Of a stretch of 64,000 nt of DNA, positions 36,366 through 46,418 are shown piece after piece. The translations under genes were made by a program, and so were the position numbers. Positions within the stretch are counted from its first letter, which is position 1. Each line of letters begins with the position of its first letter. Source of the DNA: Gammaproteobacteria bacterium (GTDB taxonomy: Bacteria > Pseudomonadota > Gammaproteobacteria > Nevskiales > Nevskiaceae); the NCBI GenBank assembly GCA_016182805.1, contig JACPFV010000033.1, positions 4,111 through 68,110 on the forward strand. Direction: 5' to 3'. The notes under the pieces are model-generated. The model worked only from the letters and a program-made list of their open reading frames with translations, was not told where the DNA came from and made no database searches.

Positions 36366-38819
36366 ATGCGCATGAACCTGCCCGTCACCGGCAAGGAGCT
36401 GCCGCTGCGCGACGGCACGACCATCGTGTCCAAGACCGATCCGCGCGGCATCATCACCTACGTCAACCGCGACTTCGTCGAGGTCAGCGGCTATTCCGAG
36501 GCCGAGCTGATCGGCCAGCCGCACAACCTCATCCGCCACCCGGACATGCCGCCGGAAGCCTTCGCCGACCTGTGGCGCACGCTCAAGGCCGGCCGGCCCT
36601 GGATCGGCCTGGTCAAGAACCGCCGCAAGAACGGCGACCACTACTGGGTGGAGGCGCAGGCCACGCCGTTCTATGAGAACGGCCAGGTCGCCGGCTTCAT
36701 GTCGGTGCGCAAGAAGCCGACGCGCGAGCAGGTCGCAGAAGCCGAGCGCGTCTACGCCGCGTTCCGCGGCAACGCCGCCGCGGGCCTGGCGATCGAGCAG
36801 GGCAGCGTGGTGAGGCGCGGCGGCCTGCGCCGCTTCGCCGTGCCGCGCCAGCTGTCGATCCGCGCGAGCATCGCGGGCCTGATCGCGCTCAACGCCGCGG
36901 TCGCCGTTGCCGCCACGGCCCTGGAGTATCTCGGCTTCGGCCTGGGCACCCAGGTCGCCGTCGCCGGCCTCGGCCTCGCGGCGATGGCGGCCGTCGGCTA
37001 CCGGCTGCTGGGGCGCATCGACGGCACCCTGGGCGCCGCGGTGCGCGCGTTCCAGCGCATGTCGGCCGGCCAGTACGACAGCCGCATCGACATCGCGCGC
37101 GACGACGAGGTCGGCAAGCTGCTCCAGGGCGTGCAGTCCATGCAGGTCAAGCTCGGCTTCGACGTGCAGGAGGCGCAGCGCCAGGCCGACGCGATGGCGC
37201 GGGTGCAGCAGGGCCTGGACGTGGCCGCCGCCAACGTCATGGTCGCCGACCAGGACCTGCGCATCGTCTACCTGAACCAGGCGCTGCGGGAGATGTTCGC
37301 GCGCGCCGAACCCGACATCCGCAAGGACCTGCCCGACTTCAGCGCCAAGGACGTGCTCGGCGGCAGCATCGACCGCTTCCACCGCAGTCCCGCGCGCCAG
37401 CGCGAGATGCTGTCCCGCCTGCAGGGCGCGCACCGCACGCAGATCGAGATCGGCGGGCGCACCTTCAACCTCATCATCAACCCCATCGCCGGCCGCCGCG
37501 GCGACCGCCTCGGCTACGTGGTCGAGTGGAAGGACCGCACCGCCGAGCTGGCGGTCGAGTCGGAAATCGCCGCGATCGTGGCGGCCGCCGCCGCCGGCGA
37601 CTTCTCGCGCCGCGTCGCGCTCGAAGGCAAGGAGGGCTTCTTCCAGCAGCTCGCGGCCGGCATCAACCAGCTGCTCGACACGAGCCACGCCGGCCTCAAC
37701 GACGTGGTGCGCGTTGTGGCCGCGCTCGCCCAGGGCGACCTGACCGCGCACATCACGACCGACTACCGGGGCACCTTCGGCAAGCTCAAGGACGACGTCA
37801 ACGGCACCATCGGGCAGCTCACCCACATCGTCGCCCAGATCAAGAGCGCGACCGAAAGCATCAACAGTGCGGCGCGCGAGATCGCGGCGGGCAACGCCGA
37901 CCTGTCGGCGCGCACCGAGCAGGAGGCCGCCAGCCTGGAGGAGACCGCGTCCACGATGGAGGAGCTGACCTCCACCGTGAAGCACAACGCCGACAACTCG
38001 CGCCAGGCCAACCAGCTCGCCGTCGGCGCCAGCGACATCGCCAGCAAGGGCGGCGCCCTGGTCGGCCAGGTCGTCGCGACCATGAGCGCGATCAACGAGG
38101 CCTCGCGCAAGATCGTCGACATCATCGGCGTGATCGACGGCATCGCGTTCCAGACCAACATCCTGGCGCTCAACGCGGCGGTGGAGGCGGCGCGCGCCGG
38201 CGAGCAGGGCCGCGGCTTCGCCGTGGTCGCCTCGGAGGTGCGCACGCTGGCGCAGCGCTCCGGCGCCGCCGCCAAGGAGATCAAGACGCTGATCCAGGAC
38301 TCGGTGGAAAAGGTCGACAGCGGCTTCAAGCTGGTCGAGAGCACCGGCCGGACCATGGCCGAGATCGTGCACAGCGTGAAGCGCGTGAACGACATCATGG
38401 CCGAGATCTCGGAGGCCTCGCAGGAGCAGGCCGCCGGCATCCAGCAGGTCAACCAGACGATCACCAACCTGGACGGCGTCACCCAGCAGAACGCCGCCCT
38501 CGTCGAGCAGGCCACCGCCACCGCCCGCGCGCTGCAGGACCAGACCGACGGCCTGATCCGGTCGGTGTCCCGTTTCACGCTGTCGACGACGGCGACGCAA
38601 CCGGCAACCGCCGTCCCGCGTCCGGCGCACCCGGCCCATCGGGAACCCGCTGCCCCCACCCAGCCGCGCATAGCGAACGGCGGCGCCGGGCACGCTCGTC
38701 ACGCCGGCAAGAGCGGCAATGGCAGCGACGGCGGGCATGGCAACAAGGGCACGCGGCAGCCGGCACCGGCGCAGGGACATGCGCCCACGGCGCCACGGCC
38801 CGTGGACGTCGAATTTTGA
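36366..38819 (+). CDS. Aer-like PAS chemoreceptor, copy 2
   Basis: 817 residues and a close tandem paralogue of the preceding gene, nearly identical in the first PAS domain ([20 protein letters not shown]) and in the signalling domain. It has an extra HAMP-like unit before the signalling domain (HAGLNDVVRVVAALAQGDLT through KLKDDVNGTIGQLTHI) and a longer, low-complexity Pro/Ala/Gly/His tail. The membrane segment region has diverged most. The two genes are 111 bp apart and co-directional; the gap holds only GC-rich sequence with a weak hairpin. Confidence 0.9.
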   Translation: MRMNLPVTGKELPLRDGTTIVSKTDPRGIITYVNRDFVEVSGYSEAELIGQPHNLIRHPDMPPEAFADLWRTLKAGRPWIGLVKNRRKNGDHYWVEAQATPFYENGQVAGFMSVRKKPTREQVAEAERVYAAFRGNAAAGLAIEQGSVVRRGGLRRFAVPRQLSIRASIAGLIALNAAVAVAATALEYLGFGLGTQVAVAGLGLAAMAAVGYRLLGRIDGTLGAAVRAFQRMSAGQYDSRIDIARDDEVGKLLQGVQSMQVKLGFDVQEAQRQADAMARVQQGLDVAAANVMVADQDLRIVYLNQALREMFARAEPDIRKDLPDFSAKDVLGGSIDRFHRSPARQREMLSRLQGAHRTQIEIGGRTFNLIINPIAGRRGDRLGYVVEWKDRTAELAVESEIAAIVAAAAAGDFSRRVALEGKEGFFQQLAAGINQLLDTSHAGLNDVVRVVAALAQGDLTAHITTDYRGTFGKLKDDVNGTIGQLTHIVAQIKSATESINSAAREIAAGNADLSARTEQEAASLEETASTMEELTSTVKHNADNSRQANQLAVGASDIASKGGALVGQVVATMSAINEASRKIVDIIGVIDGIAFQTNILALNAAVEAARAGEQGRGFAVVASEVRTLAQRSGAAAKEIKTLIQDSVEKVDSGFKLVESTGRTMAEIVHSVKRVNDIMAEISEASQEQAAGIQQVNQTITNLDGVTQQNAALVEQATATARALQDQTDGLIRSVSRFTLSTTATQPATAVPRPAHPAHREPAAPTQPRIANGGAGHARHAGKSGNGSDGGHGNKGTRQPAPAQGHAPTAPRPVDVEF

Positions 38820-38822
38820 AGT

Positions 38823-39728
38823 TCAGAACTCGAAGCGCGCGCCGATCTGCAGCGGCGTGTCGGCCGGGTCCAGCGCCAGCGCGGTGAGGAAGGCCGCGGC
38901 GTTGAACCAGAAATGCGCCGCGATCGGCCGCGCCAGGCGGTGGTCGCTCTGCTGGAACAGCCAGCCGAGGTAGTACCCCGCCAGGCCGCCGGCCACGCCG
39001 TTCTCCCAGCTGAACCGGCCGTCGAGCTTGACCGTGTGCACGGCGCCGAACAGGACGGCGGTGGTGCGCAGGCCGTACTTGGCGCCGAAGATCGCCTCCA
39101 TCTGGGTTTGCAGCAGGCCGCGCCACAAGGCCTCCTCGCCGACCGCCGCCGCCAGCGACAGGCCCAGCGCCTCGGCGCCGTAGAGGCCGGCGCCGTCGTC
39201 GCGGTTGAACGTGCCGCCGAGCAGCTCGAATCGCTCGACCTCGCCCAGGTGGCGGCTGGCGCGGCGCGCCTCGTAGGCGGCGGTGAGCGCACCGGCCAGC
39301 GCCGCGCCCCAGACGTACGGGTCGGACAGTTGCGCCGACTGGAACGGCGCCAGCGCCAGTCGCGGCAGCGGCGTGTCGTCCACGCCCGCTTCGCGCGGCT
39401 CGATGCCCTCGGTTTCCAGCGCGCTGCGGAAGGTGGTGAAGAACGACAGCTCCCAGGTCTTGAGCGCCAGGAGGTTGGGCGTGTTGACCTCGTCGCCGCG
39501 GCCCAGCTCGTCGTTGCGGTGCTCCAGCACCTGCCCGGCGCCGAGCAGCACTGCGGTGGTGCCGGCGTAGGCCAGGCCCTCCTCGGTCTCGCCGAGGCAG
39601 AAGTGCCCGCCGCCGGGCGCCAGCGCCCACAGCAGCGCCTTCATGCCCTCGCAGGCATGTGCCGCGGGCGCGTGCGCCGCCAGGCCGGCGGCGCACAGCA
39701 GGCCGGCGAGCGTCCTTACGCCGATCAG
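38823..39728 (-). CDS. CPBP-family intramembrane protease
   Basis: 301 residues if it begins at CTG 39728, which overlaps the upstream permease stop as CTGA, the same coupling seen elsewhere in the window. This gives a good signal peptide (LIGVRTLAGLLCAAGLAAHA ... AHA/CEG). The first ATG is at 39644 and would remove it. The catalytic motifs of CPBP (Abi/CAAX-type) glutamic proteases are complete: GEEALWRGLLQ, FGAVHT and HFWFNA. It is probably in the inner membrane; no substrate is known. It lies at the end of an ABC exporter operon. Confidence 0.75.
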   Translation of the reverse strand: MIGVRTLAGLLCAAGLAAHAPAAHACEGMKALLWALAPGGGHFCLGETEEGLAYAGTTAVLLGAGQVLEHRNDELGRGDEVNTPNLLALKTWELSFFTTFRSALETEGIEPREAGVDDTPLPRLALAPFQSAQLSDPYVWGAALAGALTAAYEARRASRHLGEVERFELLGGTFNRDDGAGLYGAEALGLSLAAAVGEEALWRGLLQTQMEAIFGAKYGLRTTAVLFGAVHTVKLDGRFSWENGVAGGLAGYYLGWLFQQSDHRLARPIAAHFWFNAAAFLTALALDPADTPLQIGARFEF

Positions 39729-40915
39729 GCGGCGCGTAACGCCTCCACGACCGGCAGCCGCGCCGCCCGCACCGCCGGGAACAGCCCGCCCAGCGCGCCG
39801 ATGGCGCAGGCCCAGACCGCGCCCTGCACCAGCAGGCCGGGCGTGACGCGGAACGCGAAGGCGACCTGGCTGAAGGTCTGGAAGTTGAGCGTGTTGACCG
39901 TATAGCCGTTGAAGAACACGTAGGCCGCGGCGCCGCCGACCACGCTGCCGGCCAGTGCCAGCAGCAGCGCCTCGATCAGCACCGACAGCACCACCGGCGC
40001 CGCGCCGAAGCCGATCGCGCGCAGCGTGGCGATCTCCACCGTGCGCGTGGCGACCGCCGCGTACATGGTGTTCAGCGCGCCGAATAGCGCGCCGATGCCC
40101 ATGATGACGGCGACGGTGTAGCCCAGGATCGTGATCAGGTCGTTCAGGGCCTTCGAGCGCGAAGCGTAGTAGTCCGGCTCGCGCTGCACCTGCAACGTCA
40201 GGCGCGGATCGGCGGTGATGGCGTCCTTGAAGGTCTGGAACGCGGCGTCGCCGTCGAGCTGCACGGTGACGGAGTTGTAGGCGTTGCGGCGCGACGCCAG
40301 GCGCAGGGTTTCCTGGTCCACCCACAGCTCGGACTCGTGCACGTCGCCGCCGGTCTCGAAGACGCCGACGATGGTCCAGGGGCCGTCGCGCACGTCCACC
40401 GTGGCACCAACGGCCAGACGCGGGAACTGCGCGGCCGCGCCCTTCCCGACCACGACTTCGCGCACGCCGGGCTGGAACATGCGGCCGGCGACGATGCGCG
40501 CCTCCGGGCGCAGCTTGAAGACGTCGGCCGCGGTGCCGCGCACCACCACGTTGTTCGGGCCGGGCGAGTCGTCCTTGGGCACGTCGGTGAGCATGTAGAT
40601 TTCGGGCAGCGCCAGCGGCTTGCCGTCGGCGTCGCGGCGCACGCCGGCGGCGTCCATCAGGATCTGCGCTTGCTCGCGGAACACGACGCTGCCCAGCTCG
40701 TCGTTGGAGCCGCCGCGCAGGACGATAGCGCGGTCCGCGCGACCGGTGCCGGCCAGCGTGGAGCGGAAGCCCTCGGCCATGGCGAACAGCGCCACCATCA
40801 CGCCGACCACGCCGGCGATGCCGACCACGATCACCATCGACGTGCCCAGCCGCGCCGGGACGCTGCGCAGGTTCATCGCGGTGACGGCGGCAATTTGCTG
40901 GATGGAATTCGCCAT
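39725..40915 (-). CDS. ABC exporter permease, MacB/FtsX type (second)
   Basis: 396 residues: a membrane segment near the N-terminus (GTSMVIVVGIAGVVGVMVAL), a large extracytoplasmic domain, then three C-terminal segments with the FtsX core (NTMYAAVATRTVEIATLRAI and GFGAAPVVLSVLIEALLLAL). ATG 40915 is chosen because the longer frame lacks support. It pairs with the permease encoded 59 nt upstream to form a heterodimeric type VII-like ABC transporter. Transport direction and substrate are not determined by sequence. Confidence 0.87.
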   Translation of the reverse strand: MANSIQQIAAVTAMNLRSVPARLGTSMVIVVGIAGVVGVMVALFAMAEGFRSTLAGTGRADRAIVLRGGSNDELGSVVFREQAQILMDAAGVRRDADGKPLALPEIYMLTDVPKDDSPGPNNVVVRGTAADVFKLRPEARIVAGRMFQPGVREVVVGKGAAAQFPRLAVGATVDVRDGPWTIVGVFETGGDVHESELWVDQETLRLASRRNAYNSVTVQLDGDAAFQTFKDAITADPRLTLQVQREPDYYASRSKALNDLITILGYTVAVIMGIGALFGALNTMYAAVATRTVEIATLRAIGFGAAPVVLSVLIEALLLALAGSVVGGAAAYVFFNGYTVNTLNFQTFSQVAFAFRVTPGLLVQGAVWACAIGALGGLFPAVRAARLPVVEALRAA

Positions 40916-40974
40916 GAGATTTCTGCCTTTTCGGAAACTGCGGGCCATGGAGGCCCGCGCCTGTCAGGACGACA

Positions 40975-42131
40975 CTAATGCCCGGAGAGGGCGTTCACGA
41001 TATCGAGCCGCTTGGCGCGCCAGCCCGGCAGGATGCCGACCACCACAGCGAGCGCGAAGGCCAGCAGCACGGCCATGCCGAAGGCGGGCAGCGTCAGCTC
41101 CATGCCGGAGAAGCCCGGCAGCTTCTGGCCGATGCCCGGCAGCAGCACCGAGCCGATCGCCAGACCGACCATCGCGGCCACCACGCACAGCAGCGCCGAC
41201 TCGGCCAGGACGAAGCCGAGAACCTGATTGTCGGAGAAGCCGATGGTCTTGAGCACGGCCAGCTCCGGCACGCGCTCGCGCACCGACTGCATCATGGTAT
41301 TGCCGGTCAGGAACAGCAGGGTGAAGAACACCGCGCCCAGGATCGACGAGATGATCAGGCCGATGTCGCCCATCTGCTTGAGGAAGGACTGGTTGAACGC
41401 CTTCTCGGTGTCGGTGCGCGTCTCGCCGGGCGAGTTGGCGAACAGCTTGTCGATCGCCTGTGCGATCTGCGCGCTCTGCGCCGGGTCCTTGACCTTGGCG
41501 ATGTACCAGCCGCCGTAGCCGTTGGCGAACTGGCGCGCCTCGTCGAAGAAATCGTGGCGCATCAGCAGCATCTCGAACTGGCTGCGCGTGGCCGGGTCGG
41601 CGGTGTCGAAGATGCCGACCAGGTCCAGCGTCCAGGTGTTGCCGCCGTCCTTCAGCGGCCAGATGCCGGCCTGCAGCGGAATCTTGTCGCCCAGCTTCCA
41701 GCCGAAGCGGTCGGCCAGCGACTTGGCCACGATGCAGCCGGTGCGCGTGTTGAGGAACGCCTGCTTCTGCTCCGGCGGCAGCAGGATTTCCGGGTAGATC
41801 GCCAGGTACGTCTCCGGCTCCACCGGAAACTGCGGGAAGAAGTTCTTTTCCTCCTGGTACACGCCGCCGAACCAGGACGAGACCGTCACCGTCTCCACGC
41901 CCGGCACGTTGCGGATCTGCTGCAAGTAGCCCAGCGGCAGCACCTGCGTAATGGAGTAGCGGCCGGTGGTGATGAGGCGGTCGGCGCCGGAAACCTCGAT
42001 GCCGGCGTTGAACGCCTGGTTCACCGCGGTCAGCAGCGCGTACAGCAGGAACGCCACCGCCACCGACAGCATGGTGTAGATCGTGCGCGGCTTGCGCCGC
42101 CACAGCGCGGCCCAGACCAGCGGCAGGTACT

Positions 42132-42135
<4 letters not shown>
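40975..42135 (-). CDS. ABC exporter permease, MacB/FtsX type (first)
   Basis: 386 residues from a GTG that overlaps the ATPase stop (GTGA). An N-terminal segment (KPRTIYTMLSVAVAFLLYAL), a large extracytoplasmic domain with MacB-like features, and three C-terminal segments with the FtsX core (QSVRERVPELAVLKTIGFSD) are visible. It works with the ATPase and the other permease of the operon. In DevBCA/MacAB relatives such permeases transmit ATPase motion to a periplasmic adaptor rather than forming a channel. Confidence 0.88.
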
Positions 42136-42842
<707 letters not shown>

Positions 42843-42856
42843 CGTTGTTCCCCCTT

Positions 42857-44071
42857 CTAATTCCGGATTGCGACCCTGGCTCCGTCCGCAAGCCGCGCCA
42901 GCTCGCCCACCGCGACCTGCTCCCCCGCCGACAGGCCGGCCAGCACCTGCACGCCGCCGGCCTGCGCCGGGCCCAGCGCCACGGCGCGCCGCTCCACGGT
43001 TTCGCCCTTGAGCACGAACACCACGTCCTTGCCGTCCCGGCTCGTCACCGCCTCGGCCGGCACCAGCACGCCCTTGCCCGCGGCCGCCGGCGCCGTCTCC
43101 GCGCCCAGGAAGGCCACGCGCACACCCATGTCGGGCAGGATGCGCGGGTCCTTGTCCTTGATCGCCACGCGCACCTTGACCGTGGCCTTGCTGCGATCCG
43201 CGGTCGGGATCACCGCGATCACCGCGGCTGGGATCTTCCACTCCGGGTAGGCGTTGAGCGCGGCCGTTACCGGCTGCCCAGCTTGCACGCGGTTGATGAA
43301 GTTTTCATTGACGTCGACCTCGATTTCCAGCGACTCCATGTCCACCAGCGTGCCGATGCCGGTGCGCGTGCCGGCGCCGCCGGCGGACAGCGGCGAGATC
43401 ATCTCGCCCATCTGCGCGTTCTTGACCGTGATGACGCCGGCGAACGGCGCGCGCACGACCGTGTCCTCGACCAGGCGCTGCTGCACTTCGGCGCTGCGCT
43501 CCGCGACATCCACGTTGCTCTGGGTGCTGTCGAGGCGCGCGCGCAGGCCGTCGACGTTCGCCTGTGCCGCGTCCAGCGCGGCCTGGCTCACCAGCTTCTG
43601 CTGCGCCAGCTCCTGCGTGCGCTTCAACTGCCGCTCCGCCTCCGCAAGCTGCACGCGCACTTCCGCCAGCGCGGTGCGCGCGGCCGCGAGCTGGGACTGC
43701 GCCAGCGCGAGCTGGGCGCGGGCGTTGCTGTCGTCGATGCGCGCCAGCACCTGCCCCACCTTGACCTGCTGGCCCTCCTCGATCAGCAGCTCGACGACCT
43801 TGCCGGTGACTTTGGACGAGACCGTCGCCTGCCGGCGCGCGACCACGTAGCCGGAGGCATCGAGCACCGAGCCGCCGCCGGCCGCCGCGACCATGGGTTG
43901 CGCCGTCGCCGCGCGCACCGGCACCGCCGGCGCCGGGCGCAGCCACCACGCGCCGGCGGCGACCGCGGCGGCACAGGCCAGGAGCGCGAGCCAGAGGCCG
44001 GCACGGCTGTTCTTGGGCGTCGCATCGCGGTCGATCTTGAGCTGGCCCAGGAGGGCGCTTTTGTCGTTCAT
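42857..44071 (-). CDS. HlyD/MacA-type periplasmic adaptor (membrane-fusion protein)
   Basis: 404 residues: a single N-terminal membrane anchor (GLWLALLACAAAVAAGAWWL), a lipoyl half (GYVVARRQATVSSKVTGKVV and LLIEEGQQVKVGQVLARIDD), a long coiled-coil hairpin (about residues 115-200), the second lipoyl half (VRAPFAGVITVKNAQMGEMI), then beta-barrel and membrane-proximal domains. It would connect the ABC permease pair to an outer-membrane TolC-like channel; none is encoded here. It is first in a five-gene run ending with the CPBP protease. Confidence 0.9.
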   Translation of the reverse strand: MNDKSALLGQLKIDRDATPKNSRAGLWLALLACAAAVAAGAWWLRPAPAVPVRAATAQPMVAAAGGGSVLDASGYVVARRQATVSSKVTGKVVELLIEEGQQVKVGQVLARIDDSNARAQLALAQSQLAAARTALAEVRVQLAEAERQLKRTQELAQQKLVSQAALDAAQANVDGLRARLDSTQSNVDVAERSAEVQQRLVEDTVVRAPFAGVITVKNAQMGEMISPLSAGGAGTRTGIGTLVDMESLEIEVDVNENFINRVQAGQPVTAALNAYPEWKIPAAVIAVIPTADRSKATVKVRVAIKDKDPRILPDMGVRVAFLGAETAPAAAGKGVLVPAEAVTSRDGKDVVFVLKGETVERRAVALGPAQAGGVQVLAGLSAGEQVAVGELARLADGARVAIRN

Positions 44072-44123
44072 GGGCGATGGGTGTGAAACGAAGCGCCTCT
44101 TATACCACTTACGCCCGGCGGAT

Positions 44124-44885
44124 TCAGAACTCCAAATCCAGCGCCCCGCACAGCCAGTCCACCATCGGCGCGACGCGCCGGAAGCGCTCGATGACGTAGC
44201 GGTCGAAGTCCGGCCGGCAGGCGATCTCGTCTGCGAAAGTGGCCGAGGCGACGAAGTCCTTGCGCTTCAAATCCTCGATCAGCTCGTGCTGCGGATCGTA
44301 GCTGCGCGGCGGGCGCGACAGGGCGTCGCCGCCCAGCTCGAACTCCCGCCGGAACGCGGCGCCGCGCGTCGCCTCCTTCCAGGAGCGCGGGTTGCCGACC
44401 ATGTAGTCGCGCACGCGCTTGACCGACTCCGGCTGCGGATGCCACAGGCCGCCGCCGGCGAAGCACTCGCCGGGCTGGAGGTGCAGGTAGAAGACGGGGG
44501 CATCGATGCCCTTTGCATCGCCCCGGCGCAGTTGCGCTTCGGAATGGGAGCCGGGGCCCAATCGCTCGCGCGCGCCGGCGCGGGTCTGCGCGTGGAAGTA
44601 CTGCGAGCCGGCCCAGAGCTTGTACGGGCTCTTGTCCGACGAAAAGCGCGTGTCGCGGTGAATGCGGAACAACGAGCCGCCGACCGGCTTGGGATCGGCG
44701 ACGTAGTGCGGGCTCAGCTTGCGCAGCGGCGCGGCCAGGTCGGCGATCAGGCGCAGGTACGGCTGGCGCAGGCGCGCCTCGAAGCGCGGCTTGTTGGCGG
44801 CGAACCATTCGCGGTCGTTGTTCTTCGCCAACTGGCGCAGGAAGCGGAAGGTCTCCGCGGTGAAGTACGGCTCCTTCTTCGCCAT
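44124..44885 (-). CDS. DUF2461 family protein
   Basis: 253 residues with the DUF2461 layout: FTAETFRFLRQLAKNNDREW FA at the start, a central HRDTRFSSDKSPYKLW, then PVFYLHLQPGECFAGGGLWH. Its biochemical function is unknown. GGAGGA precedes the ATG, and the lnt stop overlaps it by one base (TGATG), so it is translated with lnt. No signal peptide or membrane segment is seen. Confidence 0.88.
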   Translation of the reverse strand: MAKKEPYFTAETFRFLRQLAKNNDREWFAANKPRFEARLRQPYLRLIADLAAPLRKLSPHYVADPKPVGGSLFRIHRDTRFSSDKSPYKLWAGSQYFHAQTRAGARERLGPGSHSEAQLRRGDAKGIDAPVFYLHLQPGECFAGGGLWHPQPESVKRVRDYMVGNPRSWKEATRGAAFRREFELGGDALSRPPRSYDPQHELIEDLKRKDFVASATFADEIACRPDFDRYVIERFRRVAPMVDWLCGALDLEF

Positions 44886-46390
44886 CAGCGTCTCCTCCAC
44901 ATTGCCGCCACTCCCAGCAGGAGCGCAGAACCGATCCACAAGGGCCGGTCGAGCCAGCGCATGTACGGCGTATCGCCCCGGCGCGGTTCCACCGAGCCGT
45001 GGACCACCCGCCGCTCGAACAGCCCGGACTGCGCCCGCAGCCCGCCGTCCGGGTCGATGAACGCCGAAACGCCGGTGTTGGCGGTGCGCGCCATCCAGCG
45101 TCCGGTCTCCAGGGCGCGCATGCGCGAGAACTGCAAGTGCTGCCAGGGCGCGGACGAGCGGTTGTACCAGGCGTCGTTGGTGACGTTGACCAGGAAGGCC
45201 GAGCCGCGCGCGGCGCGCGCGGCCTCCGCGCCGAACACGTCCTCGAAGCAGATGCCCAGTGCCGCGCGCTGCCCGCGCACCAGCAGCGGCGGCTGCTCGT
45301 GCGCGCCGAAGGCGAGATCGTCGTACGGCAGGTTGACCGCGTTCATCATCCGGCGCAGGAACGCGGGCACCGGGAAGTACTCGCCGAACGGCACCAGGTG
45401 GCGCTTGTCGTAACGCCCTTCGGATTCGCCGACCGCGACGACGCTGTTGTAGTAGTGGCCGTCGGTGCCGACCATGATGCCGACCAGCACCGTCGCCGCG
45501 CGCGCCTGCGCCTCGGCGCGCAGGTCGGACAGGTAGCTGTCCTCGACCGCGTCGTACGCCTGCGTGATCGCGACTTCCGGCCAGATGACGAGGTCGGCCG
45601 GCCAGGCCTCCGCGGTCATGCGCCAGTGGCGCGACAAGGCTTCGTAGCGCATCTGCGGCAGCCACTTCTCGCCCTGGCGGATGTCGCTCTGCACCAGCGC
45701 CACGCGCAGCGGCGCGCCGGCCGGCTCGGTCCAGGACTGCGCCTGCGGCAGCAGCGCCGTCGCCGCCGGCGCCAGCAGCGCCGCCGCCGCGAAGGAGCGC
45801 CCGCGGCGGCCGCCGGCGACGATGCGGTACAAGGCGTACGCCATCAGCATCGCCAGCGCGCCGATGCCGTGCACGCCCGCCAGCGGCGCCAGCTTCGCGG
45901 CCGGCGTGTCCAGCGCGATGTAGCCCAGCGACAGCCAGGGAAAACCGCTGTAGAACCAGCCGCGCACCAGTTCCAGCAGCACCCAGGCCGCCGGGACAGC
46001 AGCCCAGCCGATCGCCCGGCGATGCAGGTCGAGCCTGGCGACCAGCGCGAGAAACAGTGCCGGATAGAGCGCCAGGTATGCGAACAGCACCGCCATCAAC
46101 AGCAGCGCCAGCCAGGCGGCGGCGCCGCCGTATTCATGCGTGGCGATGTAGACCCAGTAGATGCCGCTGGCGAAGTGGGCGAAGCCGAACAGCCAGCCGA
46201 GCCGGGCGGCGCGCCGCCAGTCGGCGTCGCGGGCCATCCAAAGCAGTCCGGCGAGCGCGACGACCGTCAGCGGCCAGAGGTCGATCGGCGCGAAGCCCAG
46301 CGTGGCGAGGGCGCCGGCGGCCGGCGCCAGAAGATATGCCAACTTTCCGCCCAAGCGTTTTCCCCGTTTTTCCCGCCCCGGAACGTTCAC
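44885..46390 (-). CDS. lnt: Apolipoprotein N-acyltransferase
   Basis: 501 residues. About six N-terminal membrane segments precede a nitrilase-type periplasmic domain holding the catalytic triad: Glu in LVIWPEVAITQAYD, Lys in YDKRHLVPFGEYFP and Cys in LGICFEDVFGAEAA. It adds the third acyl chain to lipoproteins at the inner membrane. The GTG start at 46390 lacks a clear ribosome-binding site; a TTG about 36 nt later with GGGGA upstream is an alternative. It follows corC by 28 nt, the conserved order. Confidence 0.93.
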   Translation of the reverse strand: MNVPGREKRGKRLGGKLAYLLAPAAGALATLGFAPIDLWPLTVVALAGLLWMARDADWRRAARLGWLFGFAHFASGIYWVYIATHEYGGAAAWLALLLMAVLFAYLALYPALFLALVARLDLHRRAIGWAAVPAAWVLLELVRGWFYSGFPWLSLGYIALDTPAAKLAPLAGVHGIGALAMLMAYALYRIVAGGRRGRSFAAAALLAPAATALLPQAQSWTEPAGAPLRVALVQSDIRQGEKWLPQMRYEALSRHWRMTAEAWPADLVIWPEVAITQAYDAVEDSYLSDLRAEAQARAATVLVGIMVGTDGHYYNSVVAVGESEGRYDKRHLVPFGEYFPVPAFLRRMMNAVNLPYDDLAFGAHEQPPLLVRGQRAALGICFEDVFGAEAARAARGSAFLVNVTNDAWYNRSSAPWQHLQFSRMRALETGRWMARTANTGVSAFIDPDGGLRAQSGLFERRVVHGSVEPRRGDTPYMRWLDRPLWIGSALLLGVAAMWRRR

Positions 46391-46418
46391 CGACGGGGAG
46401 GGTTGGTGCCGTCTTTCC

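Noticed and set aside
33999-38780. Open frame of 1593 codons on the minus strand across both chemoreceptor genes
   Set aside because: It is the antisense shadow of two conserved receptors; its protein is Ala/Asp/His/Arg-rich with no domain.
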